A program made the translations under genes and the position numbers. From JAMQKA01 sp031569985 (GTDB taxonomy: Bacteria; Bacteroidota; Rhodothermia; Balneolales; Balneolaceae): a stretch of 64,000 nucleotides of DNA. Under the pieces are notes generated by a model. The model did no database searches. It was not told the origin of the DNA and saw only the letters and a list, made by a program, of their open reading frames with translations. The stretch lies in the NCBI RefSeq assembly GCF_031569985.1, contig NZ_JAMQKA010000001.1, positions 248,001 to 312,000 on the forward strand. The letters are read 5' to 3'. Positions 27,247 to 35,047 of this stretch are shown here, piece after piece (position 1 is the first letter of the stretch; the number at the start of each line of letters is the position of its first letter).

Positions 27247-28718
27247 GGTATGATTATGATCTGGTGGTCATCGGCGGGGGTGCAGCAGGACTCACGGCTT
27301 CCGGCATAGGGGCAAATTTCGGGGCCAAAACCATGATGATAGAAGCTGAGAAGCTGGGAGGAGACTGCACGTGGTATGGCTGTATCCCCAGCAAGACCCT
27401 GCTCCATGCCTCCAAAATGGCACACACCATCAGCGAAGCCGAGAAGTTCGGGCATGAGACAGGAAAACATATGAATTTCAGTTCTGTGATGGAGAACCTC
27501 CGGGAAAAGCGGCAGGAGGTCTATGAGGAAGCCGATGATCCAGATATTTACCGTGAGATGGGCATCGATATTGAATTTGGCAAGGCCTGCTTCCTGGACG
27601 ATCACACGATTTCTATTGAAGGGGGAAATGGGGTGAAAAAGGTTTCTTCTCGCTACTTCATCATTGCCACCGGCAGTAAGGCAGTAGTCCCACCTATCCC
27701 GGGACTAAAGGATACCTCCTACTACACCAATGAAACACTATTCGAAATCAGCGAACAACCGCAAAGCCTGGCAATTATCGGGGCCGGACCAATAGGTATT
27801 GAGATGGCGCAGGCGTTTCAGCGGTTGGGCACGCAGGTGACCGTATTTGACCAGCTTCCGCGTCTTCTTTCAAATGACGACGAAGAATTGGCCGATATGC
27901 TGCAAAAAAGGTTGCAGGATGAAGGGGTCACATTCAAGCTTTCCTCTTCGATTGAGCAGGTTTCAGAAAATGAGGAGGGAGAGATCATGATATCGGGAAA
28001 ACGTGAAGGGGCAAAACTGACATGGAAAAGCGATGCTCTCCTTGTCGCCACCGGGAGAGCGGCTAATCATAACGCACTCAACCTGGATACCGCAGGGGTC
28101 AACTACACAAAAAAGGGAATCACCGTCAGTGATCGGTGCCGAACCAATGTAAAACATATCTATGCTGCCGGGGATGTAACGGGGCGGTACCAGTTCACCC
28201 ACATGTCGGAACATATGGCCAAAGTGGCGGCCACCAATGCACTGCTCAAAGTACCGATTAAGATCGACAAAAAGCATGTCCCGTGGAGTACCTACACCGA
28301 TCCGGAACTTGCCCATGTCGGGGCTACTAAGAAGCAGTTGAAAGAAGAGGGAACTTCGTATGAAGTGTATCGCTTCCCTTATGAAAAAGTGGACCGAGCC
28401 CTGACGGATGATGCTACGGACGGGCTGATAAAAATATTCGCCAAAAAGTGGAATGGAAAAATACTGGGTGCTACCATTTACGGGCATCAGGCGGGCGACC
28501 TGATCAGTGAATACGCCCTTGCAATGCGGCACGGTGTTACCCTGCGAAATATCGCCGATACCATTCATCCCTATCCTAGCTATGGACTCGGCGTCCGACG
28601 CGCTGCGGACCAGTGGTATGTTAAAAATCAATCAGAATGGCTGACGAAACTTATTAAATGGGTCTTTAGGTATCGAGGAGAGATTCCTGACTTAAGTGAT
28701 AAGGACAGGATTGTATAG
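27243..28718 (+). CDS. Mercuric-reductase/lipoamide-dehydrogenase-like flavoprotein
   Basis: The 491-residue protein begins MRYDYDLVVIGGGAAGLTASG, a FAD dinucleotide-binding site. The redox-active disulfide is GGDCTWYGCIPSKTLL. A NAD(P)-binding IGAGPIGIEMAQ, an AAGDVTG FAD motif and a C-terminal dimerisation domain with HPYPSYG follow. It is a class I pyridine nucleotide-disulfide oxidoreductase of the mercuric-reductase-like branch. It lacks the heavy-metal domain and vicinal C-terminal cysteines of true MerA, so Hg(II) reduction is unlikely. Earlier starts lie in the upstream gene and were not used. Confidence 0.88.
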   Translation: MRYDYDLVVIGGGAAGLTASGIGANFGAKTMMIEAEKLGGDCTWYGCIPSKTLLHASKMAHTISEAEKFGHETGKHMNFSSVMENLREKRQEVYEEADDPDIYREMGIDIEFGKACFLDDHTISIEGGNGVKKVSSRYFIIATGSKAVVPPIPGLKDTSYYTNETLFEISEQPQSLAIIGAGPIGIEMAQAFQRLGTQVTVFDQLPRLLSNDDEELADMLQKRLQDEGVTFKLSSSIEQVSENEEGEIMISGKREGAKLTWKSDALLVATGRAANHNALNLDTAGVNYTKKGITVSDRCRTNVKHIYAAGDVTGRYQFTHMSEHMAKVAATNALLKVPIKIDKKHVPWSTYTDPELAHVGATKKQLKEEGTSYEVYRFPYEKVDRALTDDATDGLIKIFAKKWNGKILGATIYGHQAGDLISEYALAMRHGVTLRNIADTIHPYPSYGLGVRRAADQWYVKNQSEWLTKLIKWVFRYRGEIPDLSDKDRIV

Positions 28719-28796
28719 AGAATCTGGTTTCGTCGCTAAATCCCTTGCAATGACAGTTATTATCGACCTGACGCTATTTATCAAATTGCAGCAAAT

Positions 28797-29030
28797 TTAA
28801 TTAAGGTTTTTCATTGCTTCCAAGAGGGCTTCATATTCCTCCCGGCAGGTTCCACACCGGTCCAGGTGGTCTTTGACCAGTGGCATGGCATCTTCGGCTG
28901 ATTTTCCCGCCAGCTCCAGTTCAGCGAATGCGTGCAGATCATCAAAACACTCATCACAGCCGATCTCATCCGGCCGGGTCATTTTGATCATCTGGATCAG
29001 CTTTTTCAGTAATTCAGGGCTTAGTTTCAT
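28797..29030 (-). CDS. Zinc-binding anti-sigma-like protein
   Basis: The 77-residue protein has CDECFDDLHAFAELELAG followed by VKDHLDRCGTCREEYE. This is a Cys-rich arrangement with H-x3-C-x2-C, as in ZAS-type zinc-finger anti-sigma factors. It has no membrane helix, so it would be a soluble anti-sigma. It lies 59 bp downstream of the ECF sigma gene on the same strand and is its natural partner. I use the ATG at 29030 rather than the TTG at 29042. Redox sensing through the zinc site is possible but not shown. Confidence 0.75.
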   Translation of the reverse strand: MKLSPELLKKLIQMIKMTRPDEIGCDECFDDLHAFAELELAGKSAEDAMPLVKDHLDRCGTCREEYEALLEAMKNLN

Positions 29031-29089
29031 AGTTGGAGTCAAAAATTCTTAATTAATCAAATAGTTTGATGAGTTTAGATTACGTTTTC

Positions 29090-29740
29090 TTACAACTGGT
29101 TTAACATATCATCAGGATCGATGCCATCTATCTCAAACCGATTTTTTATTTTGAGGCGGGCATCATGCAGCAGTTTATACAAGGCATTACGGTTGGTGCC
29201 CATCTGATCGGCTACAATCTGAACCGGTAATCCCTGGATCATCAGGGCCTGGATCGCACGCTTCTGTTTATCAGTGAGCTCTTCGTTAATAATCCTCATA
29301 AGCTTTTCCATGAGCTGAGCCTCATGCGCCGAACGGTCAGGCCCCACCTCACCGTCGGCCATGGTTAATGAGAAAATCTCATCACTGTCGTCCGGCTTCA
29401 GATCTTCAATCGAAATGTCATCGTACCTTTTCCTTCTCAACTCTGTGAGCCCTTCGCGAACGGCAATCTTCATCGCCCAGGTCGTAAATTTACTCTCCCC
29501 GCGAAAGGTATGAATATTATCCAGAATCTTTAGGAGGCTGTCTTGGGCTATATCCTCAACAAACTGATCCAATTCACGATCAACATATTTGGATAATGCA
29601 GGCTTAAGTCCCCGTACCAGGACATCCCGCAGTTCCTGAACTGCCTTCTCATCGGGCGGATTTTCGAGGCCTGAAATCCAATCGTCATTCGATCGGTAAG
29701 ATCTGTCCTTCCTTTTGCGTCTTTTAAGCCAGTCAAACAT
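29090..29740 (-). CDS. ECF-type RNA polymerase sigma factor
   Basis: The 216-residue protein has region 2 (VEDIAQDSLLKILDNIHTFRGESKFTTWAMKIAVREGLTELRRK) and region 4 (LTDKQKRAIQALMIQGLPVQIVADQMGTNRNALYKLLHDARLKI). It has a basic N-terminal extension of about 25 residues. It is divergent from the DUF3179 gene (41 bp between start codons) and precedes the zinc anti-sigma gene. A general or redox stress regulon is likely, perhaps including the neighbouring plus-strand genes. A TAATTTTG stretch at 29748-29755 fits the Bacteroidota -7 motif for the divergent gene. Confidence 0.9.
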   Translation of the reverse strand: MFDWLKRRKRKDRSYRSNDDWISGLENPPDEKAVQELRDVLVRGLKPALSKYVDRELDQFVEDIAQDSLLKILDNIHTFRGESKFTTWAMKIAVREGLTELRRKRYDDISIEDLKPDDSDEIFSLTMADGEVGPDRSAHEAQLMEKLMRIINEELTDKQKRAIQALMIQGLPVQIVADQMGTNRNALYKLLHDARLKIKNRFEIDGIDPDDMLNQL

Positions 29741-29781
29741 ATTTCCCTAATTTTGTTTTATGATCATAAATACTGAACCCA

Positions 29782-30894
29782 ATGGTTTCGTTCAAGTACT
29801 TGGCAATTATAATATTTAGTCTGTCATTTTTTGCATCATGCGGAAGGGTAACAGCCCAAAATTTACAGCAGTGGAATACGAATACGGAGAAGACATTAAT
29901 CGATCTCAGTGAACTGCAGTATGGGGGACCTGGCAAAGATGGAATACCGTCAATTGACAACCCAGAATTTGTTTCAAACTCCCAGGCCGGGAAATGGCTG
30001 TCAGATAAAGAACCGGTTATATCTTTAGTTTCCGGCGGTGAGGCACGTGCTTATCCCCTGCAGATTTTAATTTGGCATGAAATCGTCAATGACCGCATCA
30101 GCGGTGAACCTGTGCTTGTCACTTTTTGTCCACTTTGTTATTCAGCGATTGTCTTTGAGCGGACGGTAGATGGTGAAGTCCTGGAATTTGGCGTGTCTGG
30201 ACTGCTTAGAAATGCTGATCTCGTAATGTATGACCGAAAAACTGAAACATTCTGGCAACAGTTTACCGGCCGGGCCATCGTTGGTGATTACGTGCCTAGT
30301 CGACTTAAACAAATTCCCAGCCAAATCATCTCGTTTAAGCAGTTTCGGGATAGCTACCCCGATGGCAAGGTCCTTTACCGTGAAACCGGATTCGATAAAA
30401 ATTATGGTTCAAATCCCTATGCCGGGTATGATGATGTAGACAACCCACCCGCTTTTTTGGAAGGAGTTGAAACCGGAAAGCTACCGCCCATGGAAAAAGT
30501 GATCGGGGTCAAAATGGGAAAGAAAACCAAAGGATATCCGTATTCTATTACCAAAGAGGAGAAAGTTATCAATGACAACTTTGGGAATACACAAATTGTT
30601 GTCTTTCATATGGATGGAGCACTATCGGCATTGGATGAGACTGCTATTGCTGAATCCCGGGAAGATGGGTCAACCGGAGTTTTCAAACGGAAGATAGAAG
30701 GGCAAACGCTCACATTTGAACTGCGCTCCAATAATATTTACGATATACAAACGCAATCCCAGTGGAATATTACCGGCAAAGCGGTGGATGGCCCACTCAA
30801 GGGAACTCAGTTGAAAACGGTTACCTATGGCGACTATTTTGCTTTTGCCTGGTTGGTTTTCTGGCCAAAAACGGAAATTTATAAACATAAATAA
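29782..30894 (+). CDS. DUF3179-domain lipoprotein
   Basis: The 370-residue protein has a lipoprotein-like start (FFASCGR, Cys20) and the family core: ARAYPLQILIWHEIVND, TFCPLCYSAIVF (conserved C-x2-C) and LRNADLVMYDRKTETFWQQ. Family function is not known; the paired cysteines hint at metal or redox chemistry in the periplasm. It starts a plus-strand run with the hydrolase and SDR genes and faces the ECF sigma gene across a 41-bp gap. Confidence 0.85.
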   Translation: MVSFKYLAIIIFSLSFFASCGRVTAQNLQQWNTNTEKTLIDLSELQYGGPGKDGIPSIDNPEFVSNSQAGKWLSDKEPVISLVSGGEARAYPLQILIWHEIVNDRISGEPVLVTFCPLCYSAIVFERTVDGEVLEFGVSGLLRNADLVMYDRKTETFWQQFTGRAIVGDYVPSRLKQIPSQIISFKQFRDSYPDGKVLYRETGFDKNYGSNPYAGYDDVDNPPAFLEGVETGKLPPMEKVIGVKMGKKTKGYPYSITKEEKVINDNFGNTQIVVFHMDGALSALDETAIAESREDGSTGVFKRKIEGQTLTFELRSNNIYDIQTQSQWNITGKAVDGPLKGTQLKTVTYGDYFAFAWLVFWPKTEIYKHK

Positions 30895-30904
30895 AACAGT
30901 TCGG

Positions 30905-31663
30905 ATGGAAAGCAAGAAAATTAGCTTTAAAGGCAGCCAGGGTGAACAGCTGGCTGCACGAATAGACAAACCGGGAAAAGGCCTCGAAAAGGGTGCTGCC
31001 CTGTTTGCCCACTGCTTCACCTGCAGTAAAAACCTGCGAGCAGTGGGACACATCAGCCAATCGTTAACCGAACACGGGGTCGGCATCATGCGTTTTGATT
31101 TCACCGGGCTGGGAGAAAGTGAGGGGGATTTTGCTGATACCAACTTTTCATCCAACGTCGATGACCTGGTTGCCGCCGCAGGCTATATGAAAAGTGAAGG
31201 TATGGCTCCCCGGATGTTAATAGGTCACTCCCTTGGCGGGGCCGCCGTGTTACAGGCCGCTGCCCGCATTGCATCGATTGAAGCAGTCGTGACAATTGGT
31301 GCTCCCTGCAATCCTAAGCACGTACAGCATCTGCTCCTGGATAAAAAAGAGGATATCGAAAAAAATGGTGAGGCAAATGTGCAGCTTGCCGGCCGACAGT
31401 TCACTATTAAGAAACAATTCCTGGATGACCTCGCTGCCCAAAAGATGGATGAAGTGATCCAAAACCTTGGCAAAGCTTTGTTAATATTTCATTCCCCGGT
31501 AGACAACACCGTGGGCATCGACAATGCGGCTCATATCTACAAGCTGGCCAAGCACCCAAAGAGTTTTATCTCACTTGACGACTCCGACCATCTGCTATCA
31601 AATGAACAAGATGCCAAATATGTTGGATCGGTAACGGCGGTCTGGGTAGACCGTTATTTTTAG
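30905..31663 (+). CDS. Alpha/beta hydrolase related to the hydrolase half of hydrolase-OsmC fusions
   Basis: The 252-residue protein has the nucleophile elbow GHSLGGAA, an oxyanion HCFTCSKN region near the start, and the acid and His in FHSPVDNTVG and DDSDHLL. It resembles the N-terminal half of bifunctional hydrolase/OsmC proteins, but here the frame stops where the OsmC domain would begin. I use the ATG at 30905, 10 bp after DUF3179; earlier starts run inside that gene. Substrate unknown; an acyl or peroxide-derived ester is possible. Confidence 0.82.
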   Translation: MESKKISFKGSQGEQLAARIDKPGKGLEKGAALFAHCFTCSKNLRAVGHISQSLTEHGVGIMRFDFTGLGESEGDFADTNFSSNVDDLVAAAGYMKSEGMAPRMLIGHSLGGAAVLQAAARIASIEAVVTIGAPCNPKHVQHLLLDKKEDIEKNGEANVQLAGRQFTIKKQFLDDLAAQKMDEVIQNLGKALLIFHSPVDNTVGIDNAAHIYKLAKHPKSFISLDDSDHLLSNEQDAKYVGSVTAVWVDRYF

Positions 31664-31716
31664 AATTTGGACAACAATCAAAACAGTAAACACAACCTAA
31701 AATTTGTAGAACAACA

Positions 31717-32508
31717 ATGGACTTATCAGAAAAGAAAATTCTCATTTCCGGCGGATCGGCTGGCATCGGCAAGGCTTTGGTAGATGAACTTATCGAAAAA
31801 GGAGCCCGTGACATTGCCGTTATGGGTAGAACCAAACGAAAAATGGATAAGTTGGAAGAACGTTACCCCTCTGCCAATTTTCTCAAAATCCAGGGCGACG
31901 TCTCTCAACTTGTTGATATTAAGAATGCAATTTCTGCCATCGATGAGGAATGGGGTGCACTGGACATCCTGGTAAATAATGCCGGGGTGGTGAGTGCCAG
32001 CTTGCTGGAAAATTTATCGGATGAAGATATCATCAGCCAAATCAATATTAACCTGACCGGGCTGATCTTATTAACTAAACATGCCCTGCCTCTGCTCAAG
32101 GAAAGTTCCGAAGGGACCATCATGAACCTTTCCTCCGGTCTCGGCTACATTGCGATGCCGTTTTACAGCGTTTATGCCGCAACAAAATCCGGCGTAAAAC
32201 ATTTTTCAGAGGCGATGCGGCGGGAGTTGGCAGAATATCCCATTCATGTCATGACCGTCTTTCCCACGGCCACAGATACCCCGATGATGGAGACGGCTAA
32301 GGTTGATCGGGCGATGGACAGTCCTGAAGAAGTAGCCCGTGTTTCTGTAAAAGGTCTGCTCGAAAAAGAGATCAATGTAATATTGGGCGGCCAGCAGCGC
32401 ATTGATGACATCAAAGAAAATTTTGAGGAGCCGCTCAAATTTGACCAAAAGGTGGCTAAGCTATTTGATTCATTGCAAGTACGAGCTAAAGAACACCGTT
32501 CCATGTAA
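31717..32508 (+). CDS. Short-chain dehydrogenase/reductase, classical type
   Basis: The 263-residue protein has the Rossmann motif SGGSAGIGKAL, the NNAG motif (LVNNAGVV), catalytic Ser in MNLSSGLGYIAMPF and the YAATK active-site Tyr-x3-Lys. The C-terminal part suits the DltE-like branch acting on hydrophobic substrates. It is 53 bp after the hydrolase gene. A paralogue is at 34264-35007, suggesting one stress or lipid-carbonyl module. Substrate and cofactor preference are not readable. Confidence 0.88.
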   Translation: MDLSEKKILISGGSAGIGKALVDELIEKGARDIAVMGRTKRKMDKLEERYPSANFLKIQGDVSQLVDIKNAISAIDEEWGALDILVNNAGVVSASLLENLSDEDIISQININLTGLILLTKHALPLLKESSEGTIMNLSSGLGYIAMPFYSVYAATKSGVKHFSEAMRRELAEYPIHVMTVFPTATDTPMMETAKVDRAMDSPEEVARVSVKGLLEKEINVILGGQQRIDDIKENFEEPLKFDQKVAKLFDSLQVRAKEHRSM

Positions 32509-32681
32509 ACCAGATGGTTCTGATGCAAAAATAGATTATTGCAATAGATATACTCTATACAGCATATCGATAATAACTGGGCATAATACAGGTAATAAAC
32601 AGCGTAGTATTCCCATCAGTCAAACCGATGATCCGAAAGGAAACAAATAAAACCAATTAACAAAGAAGGAATACTACTTTT

Positions 32682-33239
32682 ATGGATTTAACAATCTATA
32701 ATCCCGACAATGCACCAGAAGAATCGCAACCACTACTAACATCAGTAAAAGAAAACTACGGATTTGTGCCCAACCTGTACGGAGAACTCGCTGAATCTCC
32801 GGCAGCTTTGGAGGGCTATATCAAACTCAATGAAATACTCGGAAAAACCTCTTTTAATCCGGTAGAACAGCAGCTAGCCGTTTTGGCCGTGAGTATCGAA
32901 AATGAGTGCCACTATTGTGCTGCCGCCCACTCGACTGTCCTGAAAAAGAAGCTGAATGTGGACGAAGCCATCGTGGATGCGGTCCGTAATGACAACGAAG
33001 TACCGGACGAAAAACTGGACGCCCTGGTCACTTACATCCAGAAAACGGTACAAACTCGCGGGTTTGTGGAAGACCATGACCTGAAGTCCTTCCTGGACGC
33101 CGGATACACAAAGCAGCACGTCCTGGAGGTGAACCTGGTAATATCCCTGAAAACCATCAGTAACTACACCAACCACCTGGCTGAAACACCGGTGGACGAA
33201 GCGTTTGAAAGTGAAAAGTTGGAGTTCACCACTGTGTAA
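32682..33239 (+). CDS. AhpD-like carboxymuconolactone decarboxylase family protein
   Basis: The 185-residue all-helical protein has the redox motif ECHYCAAAHS, with the C-x2-C and downstream His of AhpD-type peroxidase-related proteins. Such proteins reduce peroxides through the vicinal thiols. It lies 173 bp after the SDR and ends at a strong terminator. A role in peroxide defence fits the neighbouring SDR and hydrolase genes. Confidence 0.85.
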   Translation: MDLTIYNPDNAPEESQPLLTSVKENYGFVPNLYGELAESPAALEGYIKLNEILGKTSFNPVEQQLAVLAVSIENECHYCAAAHSTVLKKKLNVDEAIVDAVRNDNEVPDEKLDALVTYIQKTVQTRGFVEDHDLKSFLDAGYTKQHVLEVNLVISLKTISNYTNHLAETPVDEAFESEKLEFTTV

Positions 33240-33260
33240 TCGTTGTATCTCTTCATTTAA

Positions 33261-33299
33261 AAGGACTTGGCTCTACCCTATGGGCCAGGTCCTTTTTTA
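33261..33299 (+). terminator. Rho-independent terminator after the AhpD-like gene
   Basis: A hairpin with stem AAGGACTTGGC / GCCAGGTCCTT (one G-T pair, about 12-nt loop) is followed by a run of six T. It starts 22 bp after the stop codon and closes the plus-strand run from 29782. Confidence 0.85.
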
Positions 33300-33370
33300 T
33301 TTTAGACCAGCGATACTTCGGATTATATTTTCGTTAATAAGACTTAATTCAAAATCGAAATTAATCTTCA
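33300..33370. other. Non-coding A/T-rich stretch after the terminator
   Basis: This stretch and 33481-33575 flank the 22-bp repeats in a 440-bp gap without a confident gene. I see no further gene, RNA or insertion sequence here. The right flank (33481-33575) ends with the TAG at 33573 that closes the Crp/Fnr frame upstream. Confidence 0.5.
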
Positions 33371-33480
33371 GGTAGTCGTAAAGGCTATACGTAGTAGTCG
33401 TAAAGGCTTTACGAAGCAATCGTAAAGACTATGCGAGGTAATCGCGAACGTCATGCGAAGTAGTCGCAACGGCTTTACGA
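33371..33480. repeat. Five 22-bp tandem repeats, each palindromic
   Basis: Units start at 33371, 33393, 33415, 33437 and 33459 and are exactly 22 bp each. The clearest (33393-33414) contains TCGTAAAGGCTTTACGA, a palindrome around one central G. The others differ by substitutions that mostly keep the CG-rich ends. No unit-length variation or unique spacers exist, so it is not CRISPR. It could be a protein-binding array, a repetitive extragenic palindrome or a mini-satellite upstream of the Crp/Fnr gene. Confidence 0.9.
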
Positions 33481-33683
33481 GGTCCTGCCTGGTTATTAAT
33501 GGTACTGAAACCTTTTAAATCTGGTCCCGTACTTCGAGTCACAATGTTATTGAGGGGTCCAACAGAATGATTTAGGTTGTATATTCTTATGATTCTCAAT
33601 TTACACTCAGATCTATTATCGAAACATTTCTCCGGCATATAAGAAAAATTGTTGACCTGCCCGAAGATCAGGAAAACCAGCTT

Positions 33684-34202
33684 TTGGAAATATCCTCTGT
33701 CAAGACGCTCAATAAAGGAGAGTTATTTATTCGTGAAGGGGAAGTACCCAGGGAATTTGGGTTCGTATCTATAGGCCTGTTCCGTTACTATTACGTTGAT
33801 GAGAAAGGCAACCACTTCACTAAGGGCTTTTTCCCGGAGAACTCGGTGTTGAGTTCATACACAGCGATGGCCCAAAAAGAATCTTCCCCCATTTCAGTAG
33901 AGGCTCTTGAAGATTCAGAAATTGTTGTTGTCGACTACCAGAAATGGAAGGAACTGCAGAGCCAACACCGCTGCTGGGATAAATTCCTGATTATACTTCT
34001 CGAAAAAGGATACGCCACAAAGGTGAGGCGAGAGCGTGAACTCCTCCTGTTTGATGCAGAAACACAATATAGGCTATTCAGGGAGCGGTATCCTAATCTC
34101 GAAGACCGTATTCCCCAGCACTTGATCTCCTCTTTTTTGGGAATCACGCCCGTGGCACTGAGCAGAATCCGTAAAAAAATGGGTCTCATTAACACAGGTT
34201 AA
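33684..34202 (+). CDS. Crp/Fnr-family regulator; true N-terminus uncertain
   Basis: From a TTG at 33684 the protein is 172 residues, with a cyclic-nucleotide-binding beta-roll (NKGELFIREGEVPREFGFVSIGLF...) and a C-terminal helix-turn-helix ending SSFLGITPVALSRIRKK. The family usually has about 25 more N-terminal residues. Those are visible in frame upstream (FLRHIRKIVDLPEDQENQLL), open back to 33576, but without ATG, GTG or TTG. An ATG at 33589 lies in another frame. Either a rare start codon is used or a 1-base lesion has split the start. The regulator sits between the 22-bp array and the second SDR. Confidence 0.8.
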   Translation: MEISSVKTLNKGELFIREGEVPREFGFVSIGLFRYYYVDEKGNHFTKGFFPENSVLSSYTAMAQKESSPISVEALEDSEIVVVDYQKWKELQSQHRCWDKFLIILLEKGYATKVRRERELLLFDAETQYRLFRERYPNLEDRIPQHLISSFLGITPVALSRIRKKMGLINTG

Positions 34203-34263
34203 TGCATTTCTCTTCTCCGACTCCTTAATTGCCCGAGAACAATAATCACTAAAGGAGTCTCAA

Positions 34264-35007
34264 ATGCACCTTACCGGCAACACTATTTTAATTACGGGCG
34301 GCAGTTCTGGTATTGGGCTTGCCCTTTCTGAGGAACTGCTTAAAAAGAATAACGATGTCATCATTTGTGGGCGCTCCCAGGAAAAACTAACGCGTGCAAA
34401 AGAACGACTGCAAAATATTACCACCTATCAATGTGACATCTCTGATCATCATCAACGCCTGAAGCTCGTAGGCTCGATCAGAGAACATCATCCCTCCTGC
34501 AATGTACTTTTCAATAACGCAGCCATTGTTCATAAAACAAACTTTGTGTCAGATCCCGATATGATCGCAAAAGCAGCCCTGGAAATAGCCACAAACTTTT
34601 CTGCCCCGGTCACACTCTGCAAGCTTTTCTACCCCATTATCCGGGAGAAAGAAAATCCGGCACTCATCAATATTACAACGGGACTCATTTATGCACCCCG
34701 TGCTACATATCCAATTTACAACGCCACCAAGACCGCCCTGCACTCATTCACGCAAGTTTTGAGAGCCCAGGCCGAACAAGACGCTGTTGAAATCGTGGAA
34801 GTGATGTTCCCTGCAGTAGATACGCCTTGGCATAAAGGAACCCCCCCGGATATCGCAATTTCTACCCAGGAAGCTATTGAAGGGATGCTCAAAGGACTTC
34901 AAAAGGGGAAAAAAGAGATTCGGGTGGGAAAAGTTAACATGCTTTACCTGTTAAGTCGAATTGCCCCGAACTTCGCCTTCCGTATGATCAACAGTCTGAA
35001 TTGCTAA
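34264..35007 (+). CDS. Short-chain dehydrogenase/reductase, DltE-like
   Basis: The 247-residue protein has TGGSSGIGLALSEELL (Rossmann), NNAAIVH, ITTGLIYAPRATYPIYNATKTAL (Ser/Thr, Tyr-x3-Lys) and a short C-terminus. The sequence is of the DltE/YdfG type. It is 61 bp after the Crp/Fnr gene and 40 bp before the isoprenylcysteine-methyltransferase-like gene. It is a paralogue of the SDR at 31717 rather than an exact copy. Confidence 0.85.
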   Translation: MHLTGNTILITGGSSGIGLALSEELLKKNNDVIICGRSQEKLTRAKERLQNITTYQCDISDHHQRLKLVGSIREHHPSCNVLFNNAAIVHKTNFVSDPDMIAKAALEIATNFSAPVTLCKLFYPIIREKENPALINITTGLIYAPRATYPIYNATKTALHSFTQVLRAQAEQDAVEIVEVMFPAVDTPWHKGTPPDIAISTQEAIEGMLKGLQKGKKEIRVGKVNMLYLLSRIAPNFAFRMINSLNC

Positions 35008-35047
35008 TCGATCTTTTTAGATCAAATATTCAAGTAGAGATATACCC

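Noticed and set aside
27243..28718. True mercuric reductase (merA)
   Set aside because: No N-terminal metal domain, no C-terminal vicinal cysteines and no mer genes nearby.
33371..33480. CRISPR array
   Set aside because: Units are strictly tandem at 22 bp with no unique spacers, are palindromic throughout, and no cas gene is near.
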